Shown here one piece after another: positions 1 through 7,549 of a stretch of DNA of 18,786 nt. Under the pieces are notes generated by a model, which saw nothing but the letters and a program-made list of their open reading frames with translations, made no database searches and had not been told where the DNA came from. The DNA comes from Bacillota bacterium (GTDB lineage Bacteria > Bacillota > Clostridia > Lachnospirales > Lachnospiraceae), in contig JAEZNB010000095.1 in NCBI GenBank assembly GCA_023441965.1, positions 1 to 18,786 of the forward strand, in the 5' to 3' direction. Numbering within the stretch: the first letter of the stretch is position 1; every line of letters starts with the position of its first letter. The position numbers and the translations under genes were made by a program.

Positions 1-2354
1 TTGGTACCCTGACCGATGGAGGATCTGATCGGATCATCGTCCGAGACCTGCGGAAGCAACTCATTCAGCTCCACACCGGAGGTGGTATCCAGACCGAACA
101 TGGAGGCGTATTTCTTGATCTTCTCCAGGCCCAACTGCTCATTATACTTCCCTGATCCGTCGATACTTAAGCGGAAGCCCACCTCGTAGAAGAAATAGTT
201 ACAGGATACCTTGATTGCATTTGAGATATCTACGGAACCGTGGGTCCGGGGGTAAGTATGACACTTTGCCGGAGGCTGAATCTTTTCAAATATGCCCAGG
301 TCCGTAATCTTCTCATAAGGTCCCACAGCACCCTCCATCAAGGCAGCGAAGGAGGAGACCATCTTAAAGGTGGAACCGGGTGCGGTTCTCTGCTGCATCG
401 GACGGTTCATCCAAGGCAGGGATTTATCAGTAAACAGCCAGTTATAGTACTTAGCATCTACTTTATTCGCCAATTTATTATTATCATAGCTTGGATAGGT
501 AACCATAGCCAGTACATCGCCGGTCTTCACATCTGTAATCACCAAAGACCCGCTGCAGGGCTCTAGGGCAAGCATAGCTGGTGTAATTTCCAGAGATTTC
601 AGCTTATCCTTCATGAACTGATAGGCAGAAATTGTTCCGTTTTCCAACGCTTTCTTGTCTTCTTCATTATATTCTAACACACCTTGCTCGAATAATAAAA
701 GACAAATTTCTTTTCCCGATAATTTGTACGAAAACACCAAATCTCGGTATATTTTTTTATTGAAAGTGCCATCCTTCTTCAAAATGTCCTTTGTTGTGTT
801 AATCAGCATCCGATATAGTTCGTCAGAGGTATAGTAGTCTTCCTTATTTACTCCAAGCTTGGTAAGATCGATATAATTCCGGGAGATAGCATGCTTTAAA
901 AAGCTGTTCAGAGAGGTCTTATTGTTCAGATAGGACTTATAGACCTCGTCCTCAGCCGGTATGGCCTTTTTCAGCAGGATTTCTTTTTTTACCAGAATAT
1001 CATAGAAGTATTTCAGAAACTCCTCCATCTCTCCTGCTTTATTATCCAAAACGGTGTTTTCCGGAGCAAGAAGGGCATCCAGCTCCCGGAAAACCTCCTC
1101 CAGCTTCAGACTATATTTTTCCTGGGTCTTCTTCTCCAGCTCCTTGGCATCCGGAGCATTAAAATGGGAGATATCGATGATATCATTATTGATCAGAGCA
1201 TAATACACCTCATAGATCGGGGTTGTTATGTCACTGGCACTCTCTCCCTTGGAGCCATAGTCCATGTCCGGAACAATCTTGGACAGGAGGATTCCCGCAA
1301 TCTTCTTTTCCAGAATATGAAAGGTGGATTTTTGCAGATCGCTGTCTATGGTAAGGTAAATATCGTTTCCTGCGGTGGGTTCCTTGCGGTCCACCACATC
1401 GATCACCTTATTTCCTGTATTTACGGTAACTGTCTCGGTGCCCTTCTCCCCTCGCAGATAGGCTTCATATTCCTTCTCTAAGCCGGTTTTCCCGACGATA
1501 TCCGTGGAGTTATAGTATTCTGTATCCTTATTCAGAAGCTCCAGCTCCTCGGCACTGATCTGGCCGGTATAGCCCAGGATATGGGCAAAGTAAATGCTGT
1601 CATGATAGACCCTTCTGGTCTGCTGTTGGATCTCCACTCCGGGAAGATCAGCACTGCTCTCCATGACATGGGCAACGGTATTGTCATTCACATGGTCGGC
1701 AACGGTTATTTTTAAGAACTTGGGGTAGTTACAGTGTAGGGCATAGCGGACACTCATGATTTCCAGGGCTTCGGCAACGGTGTAATCGTCGGAAATGCCG
1801 AACATCGTGGTATAATCAGTTCCGGTTCCGTGCTTCAGGAATTCATAGACATCCCTTGCCGTAGCCGCCTGCTGGGCCTCTGTCAGCTGTTTATTCTTAT
1901 CCAGAACAAAGGTATAGACATTCTTTTTGAATCTGGTCAGGGCTGTGCCGGAGATGGTAAACTCCAGCTCATTTTCTCCGGTCTGTATGATGGGAAAGTC
2001 GTTATATAGGGTATCGCCGCATTTTTTAATAATATTCACCAGCTTATGAATCACGGCATTTCTTTGATCATTGCTTACGATTTCCGTACTGTCCTCCATG
2101 GTGACAGAATAGGTCAATACATTGGAGGCCAACAGCTTACCGTTGCGGTCATAGATATTACCGCGGGTACTCCTGATTTCACGCTGCTGAGTTTCCCTGA
2201 AGTTCTCCTCCTCGGCAATGACCGGACCCTGCACGATCTGCAGCACAAAGAGACGGTGTACCAACACCACGAAAAGTGCAACATAGATCAGGGTAAGCGG
2301 AAAAAGTCTTGATTTTATGATACGTTTCAGGAAATCCAGAAAAACATCTAACAT
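1..2354 (-). CDS. mrdA: Penicillin-binding protein 2 (class B transpeptidase), 3' end outside window
   Basis: Peptidoglycan D,D-transpeptidase of the elongation machinery, anchored in the membrane with its catalytic part outside. An open frame of 784 codons starts at ATG 2352-2354, after GGAGG with 6-nt spacing, and runs off the left edge. A membrane segment lies at about residues 17-36, followed by the dimerisation domain with an R-G-N-I-Y-D-R motif. The catalytic S-x-x-K motif is seen as P-G-S-T-F-K with Ser661, and the S-x-N motif as S717-C-N719. The KTG box lies beyond the window. About 240 residues (roughly 345-595) separate the L-T-I-D-S-D-L-Q motif from the G-S-L-V-I-T-D motif; in E. 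coli PBP2 this spacing is short. Long clostridial PBP2 proteins are known, so I read this as a lineage insert. It is the last gene of the mre cluster, 32 bp after mreD. Confidence 0.93.
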   Translation of the reverse strand, partial: MLDVFLDFLKRIIKSRLFPLTLIYVALFVVLVHRLFVLQIVQGPVIAEEENFRETQQREIRSTRGNIYDRNGKLLASNVLTYSVTMEDSTEIVSNDQRNAVIHKLVNIIKKCGDTLYNDFPIIQTGENELEFTISGTALTRFKKNVYTFVLDKNKQLTEAQQAATARDVYEFLKHGTGTDYTTMFGISDDYTVAEALEIMSVRYALHCNYPKFLKITVADHVNDNTVAHVMESSADLPGVEIQQQTRRVYHDSIYFAHILGYTGQISAEELELLNKDTEYYNSTDIVGKTGLEKEYEAYLRGEKGTETVTVNTGNKVIDVVDRKEPTAGNDIYLTIDSDLQKSTFHILEKKIAGILLSKIVPDMDYGSKGESASDITTPIYEVYYALINNDIIDISHFNAPDAKELEKKTQEKYSLKLEEVFRELDALLAPENTVLDNKAGEMEEFLKYFYDILVKKEILLKKAIPAEDEVYKSYLNNKTSLNSFLKHAISRNYIDLTKLGVNKEDYYTSDELYRMLINTTKDILKKDGTFNKKIYRDLVFSYKLSGKEICLLLFEQGVLEYNEEDKKALENGTISAYQFMKDKLKSLEITPAMLALEPCSGSLVITDVKTGDVLAMVTYPSYDNNKLANKVDAKYYNWLFTDKSLPWMNRPMQQRTAPGSTFKMVSSFAALMEGAVGPYEKITDLGIFEKIQPPAKCHTYPRTHGSVDISNAIKVSCNYFFYEVGFRLSIDGSGKYNEQLGLEKIKKYASMFGLDTTSGVELNELLPQVSDDDPIRSSIGQGT

Positions 2355-2386
2355 AATAACCTCCAAAATATAAAGGGATTAGTTCC

Positions 2387-2890
2387 CTACTCCTCCTTCA
2401 CGGAACGGTCCAAGCGGTTGTTAATCATATGTAACAGCTTATAGAGCAGAACCGAGACTGCTACGGTATAGATTACCTCCGGAAGGATAAAGCGTCTGAA
2501 ATAATACAGAAGACTCAGTTTACCTCTTAACAGGAACTCGAACACATAATAGAAAAAGCTATAGAAGAAATCACAGACAGCCACAAAGATTATGGGCAGT
2601 GTAAAATCGTCGTTCGAATAAAATTTGTTAAGAAAGCCGATAAAATAACCAATCAGCAAATACAGCAGAGCATATAGTCCAACGACCTGGCCAAAAATCA
2701 GATCAACCAGAATTCCGCTGAAAAAGCCAACCAGAAGACCTGCATTCCTGCCCCGCATATAGGCTGTGGATACCACCAGAATCAAAAGCAGATTTGGCAT
2801 GATTCCCGCCAATCTGACATAATGGAACATGGCGCTCTGCAAAACAAAACATATAATAATTTCTATGAAATAGACAATAACCCTCTTCAT
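2387..2890 (-). CDS. mreD: Rod shape-determining protein MreD
   Basis: Integral membrane protein of the cell-elongation complex. The product is 167 residues, usual for MreD, and almost wholly hydrophobic, with five or six predicted membrane segments. These lie roughly at residues 5-23, 30-45, 50-68, 70-90, 98-120 and 135-155. Short charged turns separate them and the C-terminus is charged. The start ATG at 2888-2890 follows an AGGAG ribosome site. The gene lies 15 bp after mreC and 32 bp before PBP2, so it is very probably co-transcribed with both. MreD sequences are poorly conserved; the assignment rests on topology, length and the mreC-mreD-PBP2 order. Confidence 0.9.
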   Translation of the reverse strand: MKRVIVYFIEIIICFVLQSAMFHYVRLAGIMPNLLLILVVSTAYMRGRNAGLLVGFFSGILVDLIFGQVVGLYALLYLLIGYFIGFLNKFYSNDDFTLPIIFVAVCDFFYSFFYYVFEFLLRGKLSLLYYFRRFILPEVIYTVAVSVLLYKLLHMINNRLDRSVKEE

Positions 2891-2905
2891 GAGTCTCCTG
2901 CTCTT

Positions 2906-3793
2906 CTATTCTGTGATTGGTTCCTCAGGAACAGAGGGAGCCTGATCCAGTAAGGGCTCCTTCAGCTGTGTGATAATCAGAACCTCATTTAGTCTTCCGA
3001 AATCCACAACCGGTGTCAGATATGCTGTCTTCTCCATGTTACTGGAATCCAGCCTGATATCGCTGACATAGCCGATCAGGATTCCCTGAAGGAATTTATC
3101 ACTGATATGGGAGGTGACAACCTCGAAATTATCCGTTATCTCTGCATCCTTACTGATATGCTCCACACGGATCTTTCCCTCGTCCATCAGCTTCAAGTCA
3201 CCGGTAACGATACAGGTGTCCGAGGTCTTGAGAAACATACCGCTGACATTGCTTTTATCATCAATGATGGAACGGACCTTGGAATGATTGTAATTTGCTT
3301 CAATGATAATGCCTGCCAGTCCGTTTCCGGCTAAAACATTCATATCTACGGCGAGACCATCCCTGGTCCCTTTATCGATTGTGAATACACTGTACCAGTT
3401 ATTTGTGTCCTTACTGATGACCCGGGCAGCCACCTTGGGATAATCCAGATATTTTTTATCCAGTTCATAAAGCTCCCTAAGCTCATCCAGCTCGTATTTG
3501 TCCTGAAGTAACAGCTTATTTTCATAGGAAAGCAGATTGACCTGGTCTGTTAATCTTTCGTTTTCCTCCAGTAAATCCTTCATACTGGTTAGGATATTCA
3601 TTTTGTCTGAAATATAGCTGCCGACCACGTTGATCCCCCGCTGCATGGGGGTAACAAGGGTACCCGCAGCATTTCTTACCGGTGAGAGTACCCCGGCATA
3701 TCGGTAGGATATGAATATCAGACCGAAGCAAAGCACAACCAGAACAATCAGTACGTGCTTGGGATTTATATGGATCTTAGTCCTGCGTCTCAT
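2906..3793 (-). CDS. mreC: Rod shape-determining protein MreC
   Basis: Bitopic membrane protein that links cytoplasmic MreB filaments to PBP2 outside the membrane. The 295-residue product has a basic N-terminus (M-R-R-R-T-K), one membrane segment at about 13-31, and a coiled-coil stretch at about 65-110 rich in L, E and K. Two beta domains follow at about 115-275, with MreC-type signatures such as N-W-Y-S-V-F-T-I-D-K-G and G-L-A-G-I-I-I-E. The tail after about residue 278 is proline- and acid-rich and probably disordered. The ATG at 3791-3793 follows AGGAG. It sits 13 bp after mreB and 15 bp before mreD. Confidence 0.95.
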   Translation of the reverse strand: MRRRTKIHINPKHVLIVLVVLCFGLIFISYRYAGVLSPVRNAAGTLVTPMQRGINVVGSYISDKMNILTSMKDLLEENERLTDQVNLLSYENKLLLQDKYELDELRELYELDKKYLDYPKVAARVISKDTNNWYSVFTIDKGTRDGLAVDMNVLAGNGLAGIIIEANYNHSKVRSIIDDKSNVSGMFLKTSDTCIVTGDLKLMDEGKIRVEHISKDAEITDNFEVVTSHISDKFLQGILIGYVSDIRLDSSNMEKTAYLTPVVDFGRLNEVLIITQLKEPLLDQAPSVPEEPITE

Positions 3794-3806
3794 AATATCT
3801 CCTACG

Positions 3807-4829
3807 TTAATTTACAAGAGTTTTTGGCCGTAAGGCATCGGCTAGGGAGGCAAGCTTATGGTCCTCCATAATCCTGCCAAGTCCCTTCACAACAGTGTTG
3901 GAGGGATCCTCACAGATATTGATTTTCAGATCTGTTTCCTTACGGAGCAGATCATTCAGACCGAAGATCTTCGCTGATCCGCCTGTAATATAGATACCGC
4001 TGTCAATGATATCCGAGGAAATCTCAGGAGGAGTACGCTCCAGTATAATACGGATGGCATCGGTTATGGTATACATATATTCGGATATAGCTTCATAGAC
4101 CGTACCGGAATCCACTTCCATCTCCACCGGAAGACCGGTAACCACATCCCGGCCATAGACCTTGACACTGGCTTCCACTGTGGGAAGGGCGCAGGCCAGC
4201 TTCTTCTTGATGTTCTCTGCGGTCTTGTCTCCGATATAGAGGTTGAATTTACGCTTTACGATATTCTTGATGGCTTCATCCAGCTTATTACCGCCTACGG
4301 GGATTAATTTACTAAGAACGATACCTCCTAAGGACAGGATGGAAACCTCGGTTGTATCGGCACCGATATCCACGATCATGACTCCTCTGGCCGTCATGAT
4401 GTCAAGTCCTGCACCTACGGCATCCGCCACAGGCTTTTCCACGATCTTGATATGACCGGCCTTCAGATTGGAGCTGGCAATCAGATCATAGAAGGACCTG
4501 CGCTCCACCTCGGTAATGTCAGTCGGGGTAGCAACGATATAATCGGCTGTGCCGGGCTTTTTCGAGCTGCTGATCCTCATCATGAAATGCTGTAACAAGG
4601 ACATCATATTCGCTACATCGGCAATGACACCGCTTCTGACCGGATAGGTAACCTGGATGTTAGAGGGTGCCTTCTCATACATATCAAAGGCGTCATTACC
4701 GGATGCAATGACAGTTCTCCTATCGGCAATTGCTATGATATTACGCTCATCCAGTACGACTCCCTGGCCCTTTTTATAGATTTTTATCGTACTGGTACCG
4801 AAATCAATCCCATATACTTTTGATGCCAT
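3807..4829 (-). CDS. mreB: Rod shape-determining protein MreB (actin-like)
   Basis: Bacterial actin homologue that polymerises under the membrane and guides side-wall synthesis; it binds ATP. I place the start at ATG 4827-4829 (340 residues, beginning M-A-S-K-V-Y-G-I-D-F-G-T). A perfect GGAGGT site lies 9 nt upstream. The upstream in-frame ATG at 4851-4853 would put that ribosome site inside the gene. Phosphate-1 motif G-I-D-F-G-T-S-T is at the N-terminus, phosphate-2 motif V-D-I-G-A-D-T-T-E-V is near the middle, and an adenosine-type G-G-S-A-K-I motif is near the C-terminus. The N-terminal motif differs from the usual D-L-G-T-A-N of canonical MreB, so this is a divergent family member. Its place before mreC, mreD and PBP2 supports the shape function. 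Confidence 0.93.
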   Translation of the reverse strand: MASKVYGIDFGTSTIKIYKKGQGVVLDERNIIAIADRRTVIASGNDAFDMYEKAPSNIQVTYPVRSGVIADVANMMSLLQHFMMRISSSKKPGTADYIVATPTDITEVERRSFYDLIASSNLKAGHIKIVEKPVADAVGAGLDIMTARGVMIVDIGADTTEVSILSLGGIVLSKLIPVGGNKLDEAIKNIVKRKFNLYIGDKTAENIKKKLACALPTVEASVKVYGRDVVTGLPVEMEVDSGTVYEAISEYMYTITDAIRIILERTPPEISSDIIDSGIYITGGSAKIFGLNDLLRKETDLKINICEDPSNTVVKGLGRIMEDHKLASLADALRPKTLVN

Positions 4830-4892
4830 GATATAGCTACCTCCTATGAACATAAGTTGTCAGATAAATGTATGTTTTTGGAACGTGTATGA

Positions 4893-5591
4893 CTATAAGA
4901 GCCCCTGCTCCTTCAGGCTGATATATCTATTATCGCCAATAATAATATGATCCATAAGCGAAATACCCACGAAATTCCCTGCTTCCCTGATTCTCTTTGT
5001 CACCCGGAGGTCTTCGGCGCTGGGGGTGGGATCTCCGCTGGGATGGTTATGGATCAGGATGATATTCACGGCTTCCTGCTTCAGAGCCTGAACAAAGATT
5101 TCTCTGACAGGCATGATGGAGGTGTTTACCGTGCCGGAGGAGATCACCAGGTCCTTGATCAGCTTACTCTTAGAATCTAACATCACTAAGAGAATCTGCT
5201 CCCGGCATAAGTGTCTCATATCCTGCATGTAGTAATCGGCCACACTTTTCGGGGTGGCCAGCCTGAAGCTGTCCCTGTGAATCTCTTTCGCCATCCGCTT
5301 GGTCAGCTCCGTGAGACAGAGCAGCTCGATTGCCTTCACCCTGCCGATCCCCTTAATCTTGGTCAGTTCCTTCAGCGTCAGGTAATTCAACCCCTTTAAG
5401 CCGGAGTTCGCTTCCCCATAGTTCAGGACCTTCACAGCCAGATCAATGGCTCTTAGCTCCTTTGTACCTGTACGCAGGATCACTGCCAGCAGCTCCGCAT
5501 CGGACAGATAAGCAGCGCCGTTTTTCTCGCACTTCTCATAGGGCCGCTCGGAAAGAGGCAGGTCCTTCACCGTTAAATAATGTTCCTTCAT
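4893..5591 (-). CDS. radC: RadC-family JAB/MPN-domain protein
   Basis: RadC-family protein of 232 residues, full length for the family. A helix-hairpin-helix DNA-binding motif lies at about 76-90 (L-T-K-I-K-G-I-G-R-V). The C-terminal JAB/MPN metal-binding domain carries a conserved Glu (E164 in P-V-R-E-I-F) and the H181-N-H183-P-S-G...S191-x-x-D194 signature, so all expected metal ligands are present. The old link to recombinational repair is not well supported for the family, and the cellular role remains open. The ATG at 5589-5591 follows an AGGAGG site. The gene lies between the DUF4321 gene (52-bp gap) and mreB (63-bp gap); radC next to mreB is a frequent order in Firmicutes. Confidence 0.95.
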   Translation of the reverse strand: MKEHYLTVKDLPLSERPYEKCEKNGAAYLSDAELLAVILRTGTKELRAIDLAVKVLNYGEANSGLKGLNYLTLKELTKIKGIGRVKAIELLCLTELTKRMAKEIHRDSFRLATPKSVADYYMQDMRHLCREQILLVMLDSKSKLIKDLVISSGTVNTSIMPVREIFVQALKQEAVNIILIHNHPSGDPTPSAEDLRVTKRIREAGNFVGISLMDHIIIGDNRYISLKEQGLL

Positions 5592-5643
5592 GGAATCCTC
5601 CTAACCTCTCTCTCCAGGAAATCAGTCGGTCCATGTATCTATC

Positions 5644-5919
5644 CTAAAGCTTCTTATATGCAAATACAGCTCCGATAATGCCCAGGAAGCTTCCAACGGA
5701 AATACGGATTCTCAATCCGAACTGAATGGCGATATCTCCGAGACTGACACTGACAATCCCGCTTCCGTCCGGCTTTCCGATTGCAAAATCAAAGCCGTAA
5801 TTGATCCAGGCCAGAAAATCTATGCTCTTGGTAAGATGGCCCAAAAAGCTTCCAAGTACGATGCCTGTAAGTATGAGCAGGAAGAGCGCCCACTTATTCT
5901 TATGATTGATTTTTGCCAT
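5644..5919 (-). CDS. DUF4321-type small membrane protein
   Basis: Small protein of 91 residues with two hydrophobic segments (about 10-30 and 69-86) around a polar middle containing G-K-P-D-G-S-G-I-V-S. Length, topology and its place next to radC and mreB match the DUF4321 family of clostridial membrane proteins, whose function is unknown. I choose the ATG at 5917-5919: a GGAGG site lies 5 nt upstream, whereas the ATG at 5929-5931 overlaps that same site. It is the first gene after a promoter and a structured leader, and probably heads the radC-mreBCD-PBP2 transcript. A role in envelope growth is only inferred from that company. Confidence 0.8.
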   Translation of the reverse strand: MAKINHKNKWALFLLILTGIVLGSFLGHLTKSIDFLAWINYGFDFAIGKPDGSGIVSVSLGDIAIQFGLRIRISVGSFLGIIGAVFAYKKL

Positions 5920-5939
5920 AATATCCTCCATAAGTACCT

Positions 5940-6028
5940 ATGAATTGAGCCCTTTATTAGGAGCTGACCATCCCCTTGCGGTATGAGCAAGGAAGACTTG
6001 TCCCCATCCCTTGGACAGAACAATTCAT
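5940..6028 (-). promoter_or_regulatory. Candidate structured 5' leader RNA ahead of the DUF4321-radC-mre cluster
   Basis: On the minus strand an 8-bp perfect outer stem (5940-5947 with 6021-6028) closes a region holding three hairpins. These are UGUCC/GGACA (6013-6017 with 5999-6003), CCUUGC/GCAAGG (5987-5992 with 5974-5979) and AGCUC/GGGCU (5961-5965 with 5948-5952, one G-U pair). The predicted transcript start (about 6027) falls at the 5' edge of the outer stem. The ribosome site of the next gene (5925-5929) lies 10 nt past its 3' edge. This geometry resembles a riboswitch or cis-regulatory leader. I do not recognise a known class, and no covariation could be tested. Confidence 0.5.
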
Positions 6029-6033
6029 ATAAC

Positions 6034-6062
6034 ATTTTAACATAAAATGTATGGATTGTATA
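6034..6062 (-). promoter_or_regulatory. Predicted promoter of the DUF4321-radC-mre cluster
   Basis: Minus strand: -35 TATACA (6057-6062, 4 of 6 matches), 17-bp spacer, -10 TAAAAT (6034-6039, 5 of 6), with a TG one base upstream of the -10 (extended -10). It lies just past the end of the upstream PLP-enzyme gene and about 115 bp before the DUF4321 start. No convincing terminator separates it from the upstream gene, so some readthrough is possible. Confidence 0.55.
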
Positions 6063-6084
6063 CTGAAATCAAACAGTTACCTGC

Positions 6085-7374
6085 TTATATTGTGATAAGC
6101 CCCTTCTCTAATAATTTCTGTAAGGACAGCAAAATTCCGTACTTCGCATGGTACCAGGTGAGGCCGCCCTGAAAGAATACGGTATAGGGAGGTTTAATGG
6201 GTGCGTCGGCGGATAGCTCGATGGAGGAGCCCTGTACGAAGGCACCGGCCGCCATGATTACATCACACTGATAGCCCGGCATAGCCCAGGGCTCGGGATC
6301 CACATAGCTGTCAACCGGTGCGGCAGCCTGTATCCCCTTACAGAAGGCAATGACTCCTTCGGCAGAGTTTAAGGTTACAGCCTGGATGATATCATATCTC
6401 TCCTCTGTCCCATTCGGATGGACGCCAAAGCCGAAATGCTCATACAGCTTTGCAGCGAAGATGGCCCCCTTTATGGCTCCGGATACCACCTGGGGAGCTA
6501 GGAAGAGTCCTTGGAAAAGCTGAGCATTGAGTCCGAGGGTTGCTCCCACCTCCTTGCCCAGTCCCGGTGCCGTCAGGCGATAAGCTGCATTCTCCACATA
6601 CTCCTTCTTCCCCACGATATAGCCACCGATCGGTGCCAGTCCACCGCCGGGATTCTTAATCAAGGAACCGACACAAAGATCGGCGCCGACATCCGTCGGC
6701 TCTAGCACATCTACAAATTCACCGTAGCAATTATCCACCATACAGATGATGTCCGGCTTACATTCCTTTAAGAAGCGGATCAGCTCACCGGTCCGCTCCA
6801 CGGACAGAGTCGGTCGGCTGGCATAACCCTTGGACCTCTGGATCGTTGCCAGCTTGGTGTTGGGACCTATGGCTGCCTTAATTCCTTCATAATCAAAGCT
6901 ACCATCAGCCAATAAGTCTACCTGCCGATAGCTGATGCCATACTCTGCCAGTGATCCCTTGGTCCTGCTGATGCCGATTACGCCCTCCAGTGTATCATAG
7001 GGCTTACCCACAGGGGATAGAAGCTCATCTCCAGGTCTAAGGTTCCCGGATAAGGCAACGGTCAGGGCATGGGTCCCGCTGATCAGCTGGGGCCTTACCA
7101 GAGCATCCTCAGCATGGAACACATCCGCATAGACCCTTTCTAAGGTATCTCTGCCCATATCATTATAGCCATAGCCTGTGGTAGCTGCAAAATGGATATC
7201 ACTAAGTCTGTTGGCCTGCATGGCCTTCAAAACCTTCAGCTGATTATATTCTGCAACCTGATCGATCCGGGCGAATCTCTCACAAAGCTCCTCTTCTGTT
7301 TCTCTTCCCAGTCGAAGCAGCTTGGGATCAATACCCAGCTCCAGGTAAATTTGTTCTGTCTGATTGATTGACAC
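6085..7374 (-). CDS. Methionine gamma-lyase family protein (YnbB / 'aluminium resistance' type PLP enzyme)
   Basis: PLP-dependent fold-type I enzyme of the family that contains B. subtilis YnbB, often annotated as aluminium resistance or methionine gamma-lyase family protein; the true substrate is not established. The product is 429 residues, typical for the family. Visible features are S-G-T-H-A-L near residue 100 (cofactor phosphate site), D214 in V-D-N-C-Y-G-E-F (pairs with the pyridine nitrogen) and K240 in G-S-L-I-K-N-P-G-G-G, the probable Schiff-base lysine. The start is GTG (7372-7374), supported by GGAGG six nt upstream. It follows miaA, a common neighbourhood in Firmicutes (miaA...ynbB). 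The 175-bp gap before it holds a hairpin and no clear promoter, so it may be read from the mutS-mutL-miaA transcript. Confidence 0.9.
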   Translation of the reverse strand: MSINQTEQIYLELGIDPKLLRLGRETEEELCERFARIDQVAEYNQLKVLKAMQANRLSDIHFAATTGYGYNDMGRDTLERVYADVFHAEDALVRPQLISGTHALTVALSGNLRPGDELLSPVGKPYDTLEGVIGISRTKGSLAEYGISYRQVDLLADGSFDYEGIKAAIGPNTKLATIQRSKGYASRPTLSVERTGELIRFLKECKPDIICMVDNCYGEFVDVLEPTDVGADLCVGSLIKNPGGGLAPIGGYIVGKKEYVENAAYRLTAPGLGKEVGATLGLNAQLFQGLFLAPQVVSGAIKGAIFAAKLYEHFGFGVHPNGTEERYDIIQAVTLNSAEGVIAFCKGIQAAAPVDSYVDPEPWAMPGYQCDVIMAAGAFVQGSSIELSADAPIKPPYTVFFQGGLTWYHAKYGILLSLQKLLEKGLITI

Positions 7375-7515
7375 TGTAATCCTCCTAAAGTATGTTAGTT
7401 TACATAATATATTTATGGATATTATAATATTAAATGACGCCTATATTAGTATTCTGAGTGCTATCTTTTGCATGAAGATAATGTCATTTCAAAGCTGTTA
7501 CTCATAATTCTGATG

Positions 7516-7545
7516 AGATATCAGCGAGTGGAATATCTGATATCT
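7516..7545 (-). repeat. Inverted repeat just after miaA
   Basis: A perfect 9-bp inverted repeat (AGATATCAG at 7516-7524, CTGATATCT at 7537-7545) with a 12-nt loop begins 4 nt past the miaA stop. It lacks a T-run on either strand, so it is not a standard Rho-independent terminator. It could stabilise the 3' end of the miaA message or act as a weak pause or processing site before the PLP-enzyme gene. Confidence 0.4.
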
Positions 7546-7549
7546 ATCC

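Noticed and set aside
240..2312. Plus-strand open frames opposite PBP2 (240-566, 1164-1481, 2046-2312)
   Set aside because: They are antisense to an unbroken PBP2 frame with clear motifs, have no good ribosome sites, and show no recognisable domains.
5940..6028. T-box or another named riboswitch class for the leader
   Set aside because: No T-box sequence, no terminator/antiterminator pair and no conserved core of a class I know. I keep it as an unclassified structured leader.
5820..6035. Minus-strand 71-codon frame overlapping the leader and the DUF4321 gene start
   Set aside because: It overlaps the DUF4321 gene in another frame, lacks a ribosome site, and covers the structured leader.
7516..7545. 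Rho-independent terminator after miaA
   Set aside because: The stem is perfect but no T-run follows on the transcribed strand.
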